The position numbers and the translations under genes are program-made. 64,000 nt of DNA from Cellulomonas sp. SLBN-39 (GTDB taxonomy: Bacteria; Actinomycetota; Actinomycetes; Actinomycetales; Cellulomonadaceae). Location: NCBI RefSeq assembly GCF_006715865.1, contig NZ_VFOA01000001.1, positions 1,736,001 through 1,800,000 of the forward strand, written 5' to 3'. Below the pieces are notes generated by a model. It was not told the origin of the DNA. It did not search any database and was given only the letters and a program-made list of their open reading frames with translations. Below, one piece after another: positions 7,476 to 16,147 of the stretch. The number at the start of each line of letters is the position of its first letter. Position 1 is the first letter of the stretch.

Positions 7476-10400
7476 GTGCTGCTGCTGCTCGTCGTGCACC
7501 TCGCAGCGGCTCTCGTCGCGCCCGCGCTCATCGGCTGGCTCGGCCGGCGCGCGTTCTGGATCCTGGCGCTCGTCCCCGCGTCGGCCGTGGCCTGGGCGCT
7601 GTCGTGGACGACGGAGGTCCGGTCCGGGCACGGGCCGGTGCAGGTCGTGGAGTGGATCCCGACGCTCGGCCTCGAGCTGTCCTTCCGGCTCGACTCCCTG
7701 TCGTGGCTCATGACGCTCGTGGTCGGCGGTGTCGGTGCGCTGGTGCTCGTGTACTGCTCCGCGTACTTCAAGGAGGGCGCGTCGGGCCTCGGGCGGTTCG
7801 GCGGGGTCTTCACCGCGTTCGCCGGCTCGATGCTCGGTCTCGTCACGGCCGACGACATGCTCCTGCTGTTCGTGTTCTGGGAGCTGACGACGGTCACGTC
7901 GTACCTGCTCATCGGCCACTACGCGGACCGCAAGCCGAGCCGTCGCGCGGCCATGCAGGCGATCGTCGTGACCACGGCCGGCGGTCTGGCGATGCTCGTC
8001 GGCCTCGTCGTCCTCGCGCACGCGGCCGGCACGTACTCCCTCTCGGCCGTCGTCGCGGACCCGCCGGAGGCGAGCGGCGTGGTCGTCGTCGCGGTCGCGT
8101 GCCTGCTCGCCGGCGCCGCGACCAAGTCCGCGCTCGTGCCGTTCCACTTCTGGCTGCCCGCCGCGATGGCCGCCCCCACGCCCGTCAGCGCCTACCTGCA
8201 CGCGGCCGCCATGGTGAAGGCCGGCGTCTACCTGGTCGCCCGGTTCGCCCCGGCGTTCGCCGACCTGCCCGTGTGGCGCTGGACCGTCGTGGTGCTGGGC
8301 AGCACCACGCTGCTGCTCGGCGGGTACCGCGCGCTGCGGCAGCACGACCTCAAGCTCGTCCTCGCGTTCGGCACGGTCTCCCAGCTCGGGCTGATCATCC
8401 TGCTCGTCGGCCTCGGCACCCAGGCGACCGCGCTGGCCGGCGTCGCGATGCTCGGCGCGCACGCCATGTTCAAGGCGTCCCTGTTCCTCGTCGTCGGCAC
8501 CGTGGACTCCGCGACCGGCACGCGCGACCTGCGGCGCCTGTCGGGCGTCGGCCGCGCCCTGCCGTGGACCGCGACCGCCGGCGGGCTGGCGACCGCCTCG
8601 ATGATCGGCCTGCCGCCGTTCGCCGGGTACGTGGCCAAGGAGGCCGGCCTCGAGGCGGTGCTGCACCTCGAGGGCGGTGCCGCCGGGTGGGTCGTGCTCG
8701 TCGCGTTCGTGCTGGGCTCCGCGCTGACCGTCGCCTACGGCCTGCGGTTCTGGTGGGGCGCCTTCGCGACGAAGCCCGCGCTGCTGACCCAGCAGGCCAC
8801 CGAGGACGGCGACGGCGGCGCCACCAGCACGAGCCTCGCGGAGGGTGGCGAGACCTCGGTCGCCCCCGCGAGCGTGTCACGCCCGTCGCTGCTGCTCATG
8901 TGGCCCGCCCTCGTCCTCGCCGTGCTGGGCGTGGCCGTCGCGCTCCTGCCGCACCTCGGCGAGGACGTGCTCGCCCCCTACGCCGCCACGGTGCCCGCGG
9001 GGGAGCCCGGGCACCTCGTGCTCTGGGCCGGCCTCACGCCCGCGCTCGGGCTGACCGTGCTGATCCTCGCCGGCGGCGCCGCGCTGTTCCTCGCCCGCGA
9101 CCGCGTCGAGCGCTGGCAGGCCCGCGTGCCGACCGTCGCCGAGGCCGACCGCGTCTACCGGCGCTCGATGCGGCGCCTCGACGACCTCGCCGCCGACGTC
9201 ACCGCCGTCACGCAGCGCGGCTCCCTGCCCCTGTACCTCGGCGTCATCCTCACCACGTGGGTGGTCGGCGTCGGCACCGCGCTGGTCACCGGCACGTCCC
9301 TGCCCACCGAGGTGCGGCCCTGGGACTACACCGCCCAGATCGCGTTCGGCGCGGCGACCGTCGCGTCCGCCGTGCTCGCCGCACGCGCCCGCCGCCGCCT
9401 CAAGGCCGTCATCCTCATGGGCGTGGGCGGGTACGCGGTCGCCGGCATGTTCCTGCTCTACGGCGCCCCCGACCTCGCGCTCACGCAGGTGCTCGTCGAG
9501 ACCATCACGCTCGTCGTGCTCGTCCTCGTCATGCGCCGCCTGCCGCCGTACTTCTCCGACCGGCCCCTGGCCGCGTCCCGGTGGGTGCGCCTGGCCCTCG
9601 GGCTCGCCGTCGGCCTCACGGTCGCGGGGATCGCGCTCGTCGCCCCCTCCGCCCGGGTCCACGACCCCGTCTCGACGGACTTCGCGACCGAGGCCTACGA
9701 GTACGGCGGCGGGAAGAACATCGTCAACGTCACCCTCGTCGACATCCGCGCGTGGGACACGATGGGCGAGATCTCCGTGCTCCTCGTCGCCGCCACCGGC
9801 GTCGCGTCGCTGGTGTTCCTCTCCGCCCGCTCCGGCCGGATCTTCCGCGAGCGCGAGGCGCCCGTCGACCGGGCCGTCTGGGGCGGTGCGCCCGACCCCA
9901 TGGCGGCGCTGCGCCGTGCCGGCGACTCCGTGATGATCCCCGGGCCCGCCGGAACCCCCGACCGGGCGCAGGCCGGCACGGGTGAGCCGCCGCGCGGGGC
10001 GTGGGCCAGCTCGCGTGCCCGGGAGTGGCTGCGCGGGGGCCGCACCCTCGCACCGCAGCGGCGCTCGGTGATCTTCGAGGTCGTGGTGCGCCTGCTGTTC
10101 CACACGATGATCGTCTACTCGGTGTTCCTGCTGTTCTCCGGGCACAACCAGCCGGGCGGGGGCTTCGCGGCCGGGCTGGTCACGGGCATCGCCCTGGCCG
10201 TCCGGTACCTCGCGGGGGGGAGGTACGAGCTCGGCGAGGCCGCCCCCGTGCAGCCGGGTGTGCTGCTGGGCCTGGGGCTGTTCCTGTCCGCCGGCGTGGG
10301 CATGCTCGCCATGCTGGAGGACGGGGTGGTGCTGCAGTCCGCGATCCTCGAGTTCACGGTGCCGGTGTGGGGCGACGTCAAGCTCGTGACCAGCCTGTTC

Positions 10401-10643
10401 TTCGACATCGGCGTGTACCTCGTCGTCGTCGGGCTGGTGCTGGACATCCTGCGCAGCCTCGGGGCCGAGATCGACCGGCGGGCCGAGACGGGCGAGGACG
10501 AGGTCTCCGGCGACGCGGTCGGCGGCGAGGAGCTCCTGACGACGTCGTCGACGACGGTGGCGGACGAGGTGCGGGCGCTCGCCGTCCCGCGCGGCGGTGG
10601 CGACCGGGACGACCAGGGCGACCGGCCGGAGGTGACGCCGTGA
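7476..10643 (+). CDS. mrpA: Na+/H+ antiporter subunit A (MrpA fused to MrpB)
   Basis: The large subunit of a multisubunit Mrp cation/proton antiporter in the plasma membrane (1055 aa). The N-terminal part is NuoL/ND5-like with many membrane helices; FWELTTVTSYLLIGHY near residue 140 contains the conserved proton-channel glutamate, and KSALVPFHFWLPAAM near 220 contains the conserved lysine. A DUF4040-like section follows (about residues 600-750), and the C-terminus from about residue 860 is MrpB-like (FHTMIVYSVFLLFSGHNQPGGGF). The A-B fusion is usual in actinobacteria, which explains the absence of a separate mrpB. The GTG at 7476 has AGGACGGAG upstream; a longer frame from 7374 adds a non-conserved Pro/Arg-rich stretch. 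The stop overlaps the next start. Confidence 0.93.
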   Translation: MLLLLVVHLAAALVAPALIGWLGRRAFWILALVPASAVAWALSWTTEVRSGHGPVQVVEWIPTLGLELSFRLDSLSWLMTLVVGGVGALVLVYCSAYFKEGASGLGRFGGVFTAFAGSMLGLVTADDMLLLFVFWELTTVTSYLLIGHYADRKPSRRAAMQAIVVTTAGGLAMLVGLVVLAHAAGTYSLSAVVADPPEASGVVVVAVACLLAGAATKSALVPFHFWLPAAMAAPTPVSAYLHAAAMVKAGVYLVARFAPAFADLPVWRWTVVVLGSTTLLLGGYRALRQHDLKLVLAFGTVSQLGLIILLVGLGTQATALAGVAMLGAHAMFKASLFLVVGTVDSATGTRDLRRLSGVGRALPWTATAGGLATASMIGLPPFAGYVAKEAGLEAVLHLEGGAAGWVVLVAFVLGSALTVAYGLRFWWGAFATKPALLTQQATEDGDGGATSTSLAEGGETSVAPASVSRPSLLLMWPALVLAVLGVAVALLPHLGEDVLAPYAATVPAGEPGHLVLWAGLTPALGLTVLILAGGAALFLARDRVERWQARVPTVAEADRVYRRSMRRLDDLAADVTAVTQRGSLPLYLGVILTTWVVGVGTALVTGTSLPTEVRPWDYTAQIAFGAATVASAVLAARARRRLKAVILMGVGGYAVAGMFLLYGAPDLALTQVLVETITLVVLVLVMRRLPPYFSDRPLAASRWVRLALGLAVGLTVAGIALVAPSARVHDPVSTDFATEAYEYGGGKNIVNVTLVDIRAWDTMGEISVLLVAATGVASLVFLSARSGRIFREREAPVDRAVWGGAPDPMAALRRAGDSVMIPGPAGTPDRAQAGTGEPPRGAWASSRAREWLRGGRTLAPQRRSVIFEVVVRLLFHTMIVYSVFLLFSGHNQPGGGFAAGLVTGIALAVRYLAGGRYELGEAAPVQPGVLLGLGLFLSAGVGMLAMLEDGVVLQSAILEFTVPVWGDVKLVTSLFFDIGVYLVVVGLVLDILRSLGAEIDRRAETGEDEVSGDAVGGEELLTTSSTTVADEVRALAVPRGGGDRDDQGDRPEVTP

Positions 10644-11140
10644 ACGCGCTCGTGACGAGCCCCAACCTCGTCTTCGTCGTGACGATCGCCGTGCTGTTCA
10701 CGGTCGGCGTGTACCTGGTGCTGGAGCGCAGCCTCACCCGCGTGATCATCGGGGTGGCGCTGCTCGGCAACGGCACGAACCTGCTGATCCTCGTGGCCGG
10801 CGGACGCGCGGGCGGCCCGCCGATCGTCGGGGTCACGCCCGAGGGCGAGATGAGCGACCCGCTGCCGCAGGCGCTGATCCTCACGGCCATCGTCATCACG
10901 CTCGGTCTGACGGCGTTCCTGCTGGCCATGGCGTACCGGTCGTGGCAGCTGCACCGCCACGACGAGGTCCAGGACGACGTGGAGGACCGGCGCATCGCCC
11001 GGCTGGCCGCCCGTGACGAGCGCGCGTTCGAGGACGCGGACACCGACGGCGACACCCAGACCCTGGACGAGGAGGCGGCGCTGACCCGCGACGAGACCGA
11101 CGAGGCCGAGCCGGTCCCGACCCCGGAGGCGGGCCGATGA
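10640..11140 (+). CDS. mrpC: Na+/H+ antiporter subunit C (MrpC)
   Basis: A NuoK-like small subunit of the Mrp antiporter (166 aa). Three membrane helices fill the first about 110 residues, with the family motif GVALLGNGTNLLIL and DPLPQALILTAIVI. The C-terminal about 50 residues are an acidic, probably cytoplasmic tail rich in Asp, Glu and Arg, longer than in the Bacillus protein. The GTG start lies inside the mrpA stop (GTGA at 10640-10643), which fixes the start and implies translational coupling. The gene overlaps mrpD by four bases. Confidence 0.92.
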   Translation: MNALVTSPNLVFVVTIAVLFTVGVYLVLERSLTRVIIGVALLGNGTNLLILVAGGRAGGPPIVGVTPEGEMSDPLPQALILTAIVITLGLTAFLLAMAYRSWQLHRHDEVQDDVEDRRIARLAARDERAFEDADTDGDTQTLDEEAALTRDETDEAEPVPTPEAGR

Positions 11141-12717
11141 CCGACTGGAGCTGGCTGGTGCCGCTGCCCGTGGTGCTGCCGCTGTCCGCGGCCGGCCTCA
11201 CGCTGGCGCTCTACCGGCGTCCGCGCGTGCAGCGGGTCGTCACGGTGGTCACGCTGACGGCGGTGCTCGTGGTCGCGGCGGCGCTGCTGGTGCTCGCCGA
11301 CGGTGCGCCGCTCGTCGTCGAGGTCGGCAACTGGGCCGCGCCGGTGGGCATCAACCTCGTCGCGGACCGGCTCTCGGCGCTGATGCTCACGGTGTCGGCG
11401 GCCGTGACGCTGTGCGTCCTGCTGTACTCGCTGGCGCAGGGCCAGGCGGACGGCGAGAACGAGGCGCCGATCTCGATCTTCCACCCCACGTACCTGGCGC
11501 TGACCGCGGGGGTGTCGAACGCGTTCCTGTCCGGCGACCTGTTCAACATCTACGTCGGCTTCGAGATCCTGCTCGCCGCGTCGTACGTGCTGATCACGCT
11601 CGGCGGCACGGGGGAGCGGATCCGGGCGGGCACGATCTACGTGGTCGTCGCGATCATCAGCTCGGTGCTGTTCCTCGTGGCGATCGGGGCGGTCTACGCC
11701 GCGACGGGGACGGTGAACCTCGCCCAGCTCGCGGTGCGGCTGCCGGAGATCGACCCGGGCGTGCGCCTCGTGCTGCAGGTCATGCTGCTGCTCGCGTTCG
11801 GCATCAAGGCGGCGATCTTCCCGTTGTCGTCGTGGCTGCCCGACTCCTACCCGACGGCGCCGGCCCCCGTCACCGCGGTGTTCGCGGGCCTGCTCACCAA
11901 GGTCGGCGTGTACGCGATCATCCGGACCCAGACGCTCCTCTTCCCCGAGGGGCGGCTCGACGACGTGCTGATGTGGCTGGCGCTGGCGACGATGCTCGTC
12001 GGCATCCTCGGTGCGGTGGCGCAGGACGACGTGAAACGTCTGCTGTCGTTCACGCTGGTCAGCCACATCGGCTTCATGGTCTTCGGCATCGCGCTCGGCT
12101 CGCAGGCCGGGTGGACGGCCGCGATCTTCTACGTCGCGCACCACATCACCGTGCAGACGGCGCTGTTCCTCGTCGTGGGCCTCGTCGAACGCTTCGGCGG
12201 GACGACGTCGCTGGACCGGCTCGGCGGGCTCGCGAAGACGGCACCCCTGCTGGCGGTGCTGTTCTTCGTGCCCGCGATGAACCTGGCGGGCATCCCGCCG
12301 CTGTCCGGGTTCCTCGGCAAGGTCGGGCTGCTGGAGGCCGGCGTCGCGCAGGCCACGCCGCTGGCGTACCTGCTGGTCGCGGGGTCGGTCGTGACGTCGC
12401 TCCTCACGCTGTACGCGCTGATCAAGGCGTGGAACAAGGCGTTCTGGCAGACCCCGCCGGCCGAGCTGCCGCGCACCCCGGTGCCGACGTCGATGGCCGT
12501 GCCCGCCGGGGCGCTCGTCGCCGTCGGGCTGGCGCTGACCTTCCTGGCCGGGCCGCTGTACGCGTACACCGAGCGCGCCGCCGTGACCCTGGCCGAGCGC
12601 GACCCGTACGTGCGCGCGGTGCTGCCCGACCTCGAGCGCGGGCAGGGCGAGTCCGCGGACGTCGCCGAGCAGGCCGCCGAGCAGGACGAGGTGCCGGTCG
12701 GGGGTGAGGACGGATGA
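11137..12717 (+). CDS. mrpD: Na+/H+ antiporter subunit D (MrpD)
   Basis: A NuoM/N-like antiporter subunit (526 aa) with about 14 predicted helices. FNIYVGFEILLAASYVLI near residue 130 contains the conserved glutamate, and FGIKAAIFPLSSWLPDSYPTAPAPV near 225 contains the conserved lysine of the proton path. The last about 45 residues form a hydrophilic acidic tail. The ATGA overlap with mrpC and the four-base overlap with mrpE show a tightly coupled operon. Confidence 0.93.
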   Translation: MTDWSWLVPLPVVLPLSAAGLTLALYRRPRVQRVVTVVTLTAVLVVAAALLVLADGAPLVVEVGNWAAPVGINLVADRLSALMLTVSAAVTLCVLLYSLAQGQADGENEAPISIFHPTYLALTAGVSNAFLSGDLFNIYVGFEILLAASYVLITLGGTGERIRAGTIYVVVAIISSVLFLVAIGAVYAATGTVNLAQLAVRLPEIDPGVRLVLQVMLLLAFGIKAAIFPLSSWLPDSYPTAPAPVTAVFAGLLTKVGVYAIIRTQTLLFPEGRLDDVLMWLALATMLVGILGAVAQDDVKRLLSFTLVSHIGFMVFGIALGSQAGWTAAIFYVAHHITVQTALFLVVGLVERFGGTTSLDRLGGLAKTAPLLAVLFFVPAMNLAGIPPLSGFLGKVGLLEAGVAQATPLAYLLVAGSVVTSLLTLYALIKAWNKAFWQTPPAELPRTPVPTSMAVPAGALVAVGLALTFLAGPLYAYTERAAVTLAERDPYVRAVLPDLERGQGESADVAEQAAEQDEVPVGGEDG

Positions 12718-13307
12718 GCCTGCACCCGCGCCGACGCTCGGTCCTGCGCAGCCACGGCGTGACCGTCGTGTGGCTGACGGCCGTCTGGGTGCTGCTGTGG
12801 GGCGACGTGACCTGGGGCAACCTCGTCAACGGCGTGCTGCTGGCGGTGCTCGTGGCCTTCGGGCTGCGCATGACGCCCGTCGACTTCCACGGCCGTGTGC
12901 ACCCCGGTGCGCTGGCCGTGCTCCTCGGCACCTTCGTCGTCGACCTCGTCCGGGCGTCGTTCGAGGTGTCGATGGTCGCGCTGCGGCCCCGGCACACGCC
13001 CCGCGGCGCCGTGGTGTGCGTGCAGCTGCGCAGCCACTCCGACCTGTACCTCACGCTCACCGCCGAGCTCGTCTCGCTGGTGCCGGGCTCGTTGATCGTC
13101 GAGGCGCACCGCCTCACCGGGCGCCTGTACGTGCACGTGCTCGACGTCGAGACGTCCGGCGGGATCGAGGCCGCGCGCCAGCACGTCCTCGACCAGGAGG
13201 CACGCCTGCTGCGGGCGCTGGCCTCCGACGCCGAGCTCGAGGACGCGGGTCTGCGCCGCCGCCCCGAGCGGGGCCGGCCCGGCGGACGCCTGGAGGTGCA
13301 GCGATGA
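12714..13307 (+). CDS. mrpE: Na+/H+ antiporter subunit E (MrpE)
   Basis: Subunit E of the Mrp complex (197 aa). Two membrane helices in the first about 90 residues are followed by the characteristic cytoplasmic domain with SDLYLTLTAELVSLVPGS and the HVLDVE strand. The tail after residue 170 is Arg-rich and variable. Subunit E supports assembly and activity of the complex rather than forming a proton channel. ATGA overlap with both neighbours. Confidence 0.9.
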   Translation: MSLHPRRRSVLRSHGVTVVWLTAVWVLLWGDVTWGNLVNGVLLAVLVAFGLRMTPVDFHGRVHPGALAVLLGTFVVDLVRASFEVSMVALRPRHTPRGAVVCVQLRSHSDLYLTLTAELVSLVPGSLIVEAHRLTGRLYVHVLDVETSGGIEAARQHVLDQEARLLRALASDAELEDAGLRRRPERGRPGGRLEVQR

Positions 13308-13756
13308 GCGTGTTCGACGTGGTCGTGCCCGTGTGCGCCGTGCTGCTCGGGCTCGGTGCGACGTTCGCCGTGATCCGGGCCGAGAAGGGTCCGTCGATGC
13401 TCGACCGGACCGTCGCGCTCGACATCGTCGTCACCGTGGTGATCGCCGCGCTGGCCCTGTACGCCGCGGTGCGGCAGCGGTCCGACGTGGTGCCGATCCT
13501 CGTGGTGCTCTCGCTCGTCGGGTTCGTGGGGTCGGTGACGATCGCCCGGTTCGCGGCCGTGGAGCCCGAGAGCGAGCGCCGCGTGCGCACGCGCGAGGAG
13601 GTCGCCGCCGAGGAGGCCGCCCGGCGCCTGCGCGAGCAGGAGGAGGAAGAGGCCCGCCGCGGGCGCCGGCACGTGCCGGAGAGCGCGGCCGACACGGTCG
13701 AGGAGGCCCCCGACCCCGAGCACCACGGCGGCGGCGCCGAGGGGGAGGTCCGATGA
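13304..13756 (+). CDS. mrpF: Na+/H+ antiporter subunit F (MrpF)
   Basis: A small three-helix Mrp subunit (150 aa). Family features are the GPSMLDRTVALDIVV segment near residue 30 and the following helices. The C-terminal about 60 residues form a charged, probably coiled-coil tail (repeats of EE, RR and EEAARRLREQEEEEARR), longer than in reference proteins. Start fixed by the ATGA overlap with mrpE. Confidence 0.9.
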   Translation: MSVFDVVVPVCAVLLGLGATFAVIRAEKGPSMLDRTVALDIVVTVVIAALALYAAVRQRSDVVPILVVLSLVGFVGSVTIARFAAVEPESERRVRTREEVAAEEAARRLREQEEEEARRGRRHVPESAADTVEEAPDPEHHGGGAEGEVR

Positions 13757-14235
13757 CGGCGACCACGTGGACCACCGTCGCGGACGTGGTGGCGGTCGTG
13801 TGCCTGCTCGGCGGGGCGTTCTTCGCGTTCGCGGCCGGCGTCGGCGCGCTGCGGTTCCCCGACCTGCTCTCACGCATGCACGCGGGTACCAAGCCGCAGG
13901 TCCTGGGCCTGGTGCTCGTGCTGATCGGGCTGGCGCTGCGGCTGCGCGAGGGCGGGGCCGTGTGGGCGCTCGTGCTCGTCGCCGTCTTCCAGATGCTGAC
14001 CGCGCCCGTGGCGGCGCACATGGTCGGCCGGGCCGGGTACCGCACGGGCAAGGTCCGCCACGACCTGCTCGTGGTCGACGAGCTGACCCGCGACCTCGAC
14101 GCGATCACGGCCCGCGACGAGCAGGCGGCCCGCGACGAGCAGGCGGCCCGCGACGAGCTCGCCGCGCAGGACGCGCCCGGCCCCGCCGCGCCGGAGCGCT
14201 CCGACGGCGGCGAGGCCGGCACCTCACGCGAGTAG
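13753..14235 (+). CDS. mrpG: Na+/H+ antiporter subunit G (MrpG)
   Basis: Last subunit of the Mrp antiporter (160 aa). Three helices with the signature GALRFPDLLSRMHAGTKPQVLG near residue 35 and a third helix VWALVLVAVFQMLTAPVAAHM. The tail contains a six-residue repeat ARDEQA encoded by an 18-base tandem repeat. It starts four bases inside mrpF and ends 12 bases past the stop codon of the convergent DyP gene, so the two 3' ends overlap. Confidence 0.9.
   Translation: MTATTWTTVADVVAVVCLLGGAFFAFAAGVGALRFPDLLSRMHAGTKPQVLGLVLVLIGLALRLREGGAVWALVLVAVFQMLTAPVAAHMVGRAGYRTGKVRHDLLVVDELTRDLDAITARDEQAARDEQAARDELAAQDAPGPAAPERSDGGEAGTSRE
14110..14158 (+). repeat. 18-base tandem repeat within mrpG
   Basis: The unit GCCCGCGACGAGCAGGCG occurs at 14110-14127 and 14128-14145, with a partial third copy to 14158. 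It keeps the reading frame and encodes ARDEQA repeats in the cytoplasmic tail of MrpG, so length changes would be tolerated. Confidence 0.8.
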
Positions 14236-15492
14236 CGCCTGCCCGAGGACCTCGCCCTCGCGCGCGCCGGGCAGCACCGCGAACACCGCCGAGCCGACCG
14301 GGGTGGTCCACAGGTTCATCAGGTCGGCCTCGGCCAGCCGCTCCTGCACGGGGACGAGCTGGGCGACGGGGTCGGCCTGGAACGCGACGAAGAGCAGCCC
14401 CGAGTCCGACAGGGCGCCGGTCGGCGGGGCGTCGTCGTAGCTGTACCCGCGCCGCAGGAACCTGTGCGCAGGGTCGTCGGTCCGGGCCCGCCGGATGTGC
14501 GCGGCGTCCGAGATCACGGTGAACCCGAGGGCGTCCCGGGCGTCGAGGTCGGGCTCGTCGTGCTCGTGCGTGCCGGTCAGGGGCGCGCCGTCGGCGAGAC
14601 GTCGGCCGACGGCGTTCTCCCGGCCGGCCCGGCCGAGCTCGTCCCACGTGTCCAGGTCCATCGCGATGCGCCGCACCACGACCGACGAGCCGTCGCGCAC
14701 CCACGGCCCGGCGTCGTCGACCTGCCAGACCAGCTGCGGATCGGCCTCCGGGTCGACGTTGCGGGTGCCGTCGACCTGCCCCATGAGGTTGCGCATCGTC
14801 GTCCCCGGGGCCACGGTTCCGGGGCTGTTGCGGAACCCCCGCTGCACCCACCGGACCCCGGCGAACGTGCGGGCCTCCTTGGTGAGCACCCGCACCGCGT
14901 GCGCGACCGTCACCTGGTCGTCGGCGCACACCTGCAGCAGCAGGTCGCCCCCGCACCAGCGGTCCTCGAGCCGGTCCACCGTGAACGCGGGCAACGGGGC
15001 GAGCCACGAGGGGCGCCGGTCCTCGATCCCCGCGGCCGTGAACACCCCCGGCCCCCACGCGACCGTGACGGTCAGCGCGGCGGGCACCTGCGCGAGCTCG
15101 GGCTCGGTGTCGGCAAGGCCCGGCCGGCCCGCCATGAGCCGCTCGACGTCGTCCGTCCAGATGCGCATGAGCCGCGTGACCGCGTCCCGGTCGGTCCCGG
15201 CGACGAGGTCGAGGGCGACCAGCGCGACGAACGCCTGCGGCGGGGTCGACACGCCCGCCTGCCGGGCGCCGCGGAACGGCACGGTGACCCGACCGGCCGC
15301 ATCGGGCGCGACGGGTGCCGGGGCGGGCGTCGCGGCCGTTGCGTCCCACGCGCCCCGCCCCGCCAGGGCGGCGGCCGCGCCGCCGGCCGCCGCCGCGCCG
15401 AGGCGCAGCAGCGACCGGCGGCTGGGCCCGGAGCCCGGGCGGGCGTCGTCCGACGACGCCGCGCCCGGGGCACCTGCTCCCGCGGTGGTCAC
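14224..15492 (-). CDS. Tat-exported DyP-type haem peroxidase
   Basis: A dye-decolourising peroxidase (422 aa) that uses haem and peroxide to oxidise substrates outside the membrane. A twin-arginine signal (SRRSLLRLGAAAAGG) is near residues 25-40 and marks export of the folded, haem-loaded enzyme. The family motif GQVDGTRN (GxxDG) is near residue 237, with the catalytic Asp present, and HIRRARTDDPAH near 328 contains the probable proximal haem ligand. The GTG start overlaps the TGA of the upstream copper chaperone gene. The neighbours link it to copper handling, as with the DyP peroxidase and PCu(A)C chaperone genes described in Streptomyces. EfeB, the DyP of iron-uptake loci, is the alternative name, but no efeU or efeO genes are nearby. 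Confidence 0.9.
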   Translation of the reverse strand: MTTAGAGAPGAASSDDARPGSGPSRRSLLRLGAAAAGGAAAALAGRGAWDATAATPAPAPVAPDAAGRVTVPFRGARQAGVSTPPQAFVALVALDLVAGTDRDAVTRLMRIWTDDVERLMAGRPGLADTEPELAQVPAALTVTVAWGPGVFTAAGIEDRRPSWLAPLPAFTVDRLEDRWCGGDLLLQVCADDQVTVAHAVRVLTKEARTFAGVRWVQRGFRNSPGTVAPGTTMRNLMGQVDGTRNVDPEADPQLVWQVDDAGPWVRDGSSVVVRRIAMDLDTWDELGRAGRENAVGRRLADGAPLTGTHEHDEPDLDARDALGFTVISDAAHIRRARTDDPAHRFLRRGYSYDDAPPTGALSDSGLLFVAFQADPVAQLVPVQERLAEADLMNLWTTPVGSAVFAVLPGAREGEVLGQALLA

Positions 15493-16100
15493 TCGTCGTG
15501 CCCCTCGTGGTCGCTGTGGGCGCCCTCGGTCGCCGTGCCGTCGTCCATGTCCATGTCCATGTCCGTGTCGCCCTCGCCGACGTACTCCTCCTCGGCGCCG
15601 GCGAACGACCGGGCGGGTGCGGTGAGCTCGAACGTCGACCCGTCCTCGGCCGTGAGGGTGAGGGTGACCTCGTCGCCGGGCTCGACCGGTGCCGTCAGGT
15701 CCATGAACATGATGTGGTCGCCGTCGGGTGCGAGCACGTGGCTGCCGCCGGCCTCGACGACGAAGCCGCCCTCCTTCTGCTGCATGACCATCGCACCGGC
15801 GGCGTCGGTGGTCATCTCGTGCAGCTCCATCGTGGACAGCTCGGTGGTCGCCGAGACGATCCGCACGTCCTGGTCCGAGGAGTTCTCCAGGACGCCGAAC
15901 GCGGCGGTCATGGGTTCGTCGGTGGCCTTGACCCACGGGTCGGTGATCGTGAGGGCGTCGGCCTGGGCGGCCGTGGCCGACGGCGTGGCCGCGGGCGTCC
16001 CGGCGGACGAGCAGGCGCTCACGAGGCCGAGCGCGAGGAGCGCGGTGGCGCCGGTGCGCAGCGGGACGAGCGAGCGGCGGGCGGGGGTCGAGACGGTCAT
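15489..16100 (-). CDS. PCu(A)C copper chaperone lipoprotein
   Basis: A periplasmic-type copper-binding lipoprotein (203 aa). The lipobox LVSAC ends at Cys30, so the mature protein is anchored to the outer face of the membrane. The DUF461/PCu(A)C pattern is present: ELHEM then AMVM around residues 91-103, and HVLAPDGDHIMFMDL around 120-135, giving the His and Met Cu(I) ligands. An unusual C-terminal tail contains DTDMDMDMDDG and HSDHEGHDE, adding Met, Asp and His residues that could bind further metal. Four-base overlap with the DyP gene downstream and about 48 bases from the PepSY gene upstream indicate one operon. Confidence 0.9.
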   Translation of the reverse strand: MTVSTPARRSLVPLRTGATALLALGLVSACSSAGTPAATPSATAAQADALTITDPWVKATDEPMTAAFGVLENSSDQDVRIVSATTELSTMELHEMTTDAAGAMVMQQKEGGFVVEAGGSHVLAPDGDHIMFMDLTAPVEPGDEVTLTLTAEDGSTFELTAPARSFAGAEEEYVGEGDTDMDMDMDDGTATEGAHSDHEGHDE

Positions 16101-16147
16101 GGCAGTCCTCTGGCGGTGTCGGTCGGTGGTCGGGCGGGGTGCGGCGC